Below, in pieces: positions 5,309 through 6,126 of a stretch of DNA of 6,126 nucleotides. The stretch is from JAOAJF01 sp046295675 (GTDB taxonomy: Archaea; Micrarchaeota; Micrarchaeia; Anstonellales; Anstonellaceae), in NCBI GenBank assembly GCA_046295675.1, contig JBKBMW010000041.1, positions 1 to 6,126 on the forward strand. Reading direction: 5' to 3'. Under the pieces are notes generated by a model. It was not told where the DNA came from and ran no database searches. It saw only the letters and a list, made by a program, of their open reading frames with translations. The position numbers and the translations under genes were made by a program. Position 1 is the first letter of the stretch, and every line of letters starts with the position of its first letter.

Positions 5309-5338
5309 AGAAATAAAAAGAAAAAGAAAAAGAAAAAA
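5309..5338 (-). terminator. Poly-T/C terminator after the Cys-rich repeat gene
   Basis: Directly after the TGA stop (5341-5339) the minus strand reads TTTTTT followed by three CTTTTT units (5338-5315) and then ATTTC. T runs immediately after a gene are the typical archaeal intrinsic terminator. On the plus strand it appears as a perfect AAAAAG triplet of hexamers and could slip in replication. There is no hairpin. Confidence 0.65.
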
Positions 5339-6126
5339 TCATCTGCAAATCTTTTTGATTGGATCACAAACAGAGTTATAACAATCTGAATCTGTTTTGC
5401 ATGGCTTTTGTACACATTGATAGAGTGTTTTTGAATTTGGGTCCAAATCACAGCGCTGATTTATCTTGCAGTCAGCAGAAGATTGACAATAACCTGATTT
5501 TAGTGTGCAGGTATGAGATTGTAGATTACAATATTCCCATGGGCTACACTCCAGATTAGAATTACAATAGCCTTCCCTTGAAAGGCATTTTCCAAGACTT
5601 TTTTCGCAGTATTGCCACCAAGAGCATTCTTTATCTGTTCCACATTTACTTTGAATTTGTTCGCAGGTATTTTTCTTCTTATTGCATGCTTGATTAGGGG
5701 AACAATCTGCATCTGTATCACAAAAGCCTGATGCAGGGAGGCATCTTTTTAATTTTGAATCACAGTATTGGTAAGACTTACAATCGAAATCATTTTCACA
5801 AAATCCTGCTTTTGGAGAGCAGATATGTTTTGTTATATTGCATTGCATATATATTGGACAATCAGAATCTACATCACATCTTCCAGCCAAAGGAATGCAT
5901 TTGTTTTTATCTAAATCACAATATTGGTAAGGCTCGCAATCAAATTGATTAAAGCAATAACCTTTCACTGCCTTACAGGTATGAGAAGAATTATCGCAAT
6001 ATTGGTTCTTTAAGCAAAGTAAATCAGAATCGCAAAAACCTGCTTTTGGTAGGCATCTTCCAGAGGCTAAAGAACAGGTTTGCCAATTTTCACAATCTGC
6101 TTCCTGAGTACAAAAACCTTTTTTTA
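5339..6126 (-). CDS. Cys-rich tandem-repeat protein, 5' end outside the window
   Basis: The frame is open from the TGA at 5341-5339 to the right edge, giving about 261 residues, so the N-terminus is missing. The GTG at 5968-5966, which could pass for a start, is a Val codon inside a repeat. The visible protein is ten consecutive units of about 24-27 residues, each with four Cys. The typical spacing is C-x5-C-x5-C-x6-C followed by x5-6 to the next unit, and the consensus is close to GFCxxDxDCxxxQYCDxxxxxCxPxx. The last unit is shortened (PCKTDSDCYNSVCDPIKKICR), with all four Cys kept. The even cysteine count per unit implies disulfide-locked modules, so the protein is almost surely extracellular. 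The spacing recalls Dickkopf-N/EB-type and bacterial CxxDxDC repeats, but no family is assigned. Repeats are diverged at DNA level, so the array is not a recent expansion. There is no C-terminal membrane anchor. A role in adhesion or cell contact is a guess. Confidence 0.8.
   Translation of the reverse strand, partial: KKGFCTQEADCENWQTCSLASGRCLPKAGFCDSDLLCLKNQYCDNSSHTCKAVKGYCFNQFDCEPYQYCDLDKNKCIPLAGRCDVDSDCPIYMQCNITKHICSPKAGFCENDFDCKSYQYCDSKLKRCLPASGFCDTDADCSPNQACNKKKNTCEQIQSKCGTDKECSWWQYCEKSLGKCLSREGYCNSNLECSPWEYCNLQSHTCTLKSGYCQSSADCKINQRCDLDPNSKTLYQCVQKPCKTDSDCYNSVCDPIKKICR

Noticed and set aside
5251..5952. Other-frame open frames over the Cys-rich region (5251-5451 and 5500-5721 minus, 5359-5559 and 5731-5952 plus)
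   Set aside because: These frames arise because the repeated Cys codons avoid stops in other frames. Only the 4-Cys frame shows coherent repeats. The 5251 frame runs through the poly-T tract and gives a Phe run.
5966..5968. GTG as the start of the Cys-rich gene
   Set aside because: The frame stays open upstream to the window edge, with two more complete repeats of the same pattern, so this GTG is an internal Val codon.
5339..6126. Repeat array considered as CRISPR or other DNA-level repeat
   Set aside because: Repeat units are conserved as protein (Cys spacing) but diverge in DNA. There are no constant repeats with unique spacers.

Overview
This AT-rich window comes from an archaeon. Four genes point that way independently: a geranylgeranylglyceryl phosphate (GGGP) synthase for ether lipids, an archaeal-type RNase HII, a DUF424 protein and a short stand-alone PRC-barrel protein. 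A C/D box guide RNA gene and translation signals of archaeal style (GGTGA Shine-Dalgarno sites beside apparently leaderless genes) agree. The compact layout, AT bias and small secreted proteins of unknown family suggest a small-genome lineage such as the DPANN group. That placement is inference.

Layout. Positions 1-196 (minus) hold the start of a secreted or membrane protein that runs off the left edge and begins with TTG. A divergent regulatory region (197-327) separates it from rnhB (328-960, plus). Every other protein gene is on the minus strand. In transcription order they are: a Cys-rich tandem-repeat protein open at the right edge (6126-5339), a T-rich terminator, a secreted beta-rich protein (5229-3883), cutA (3822-3529), an overlapping DUF424 gene (3539-3192), a PRC-barrel gene (3148-2894), an extended SDR epimerase (2782-1838) and GGGP synthase (1797-1036). 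rnhB and the GGGP synthase gene converge.

The hidden gene of most interest lies in the 111-base gap between the SDR and PRC-barrel genes. On the plus strand, opposite to its neighbours, positions 2835-2891 carry C, D', C' and D boxes in the right order with a 12-nt first spacer, as expected of an archaeal C/D box sRNA. By the N+5 rule its D guide would direct 2'-O-methylation to the wobble C34 of tRNA-Leu(CAA).

The right third is the accessory part. A protein of at least ten 4-cysteine repeats lies upstream of a signal-peptide-bearing protein whose C-terminal half looks like amphipathic beta strands of an outer-membrane-type barrel, which is surprising in an archaeon. Together with the left-edge protein, this makes three exported products of unknown function, plausibly at the cell surface. 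The central block is housekeeping: lipid synthesis, R-loop and ribonucleotide repair, RNA modification and small conserved archaeal proteins.
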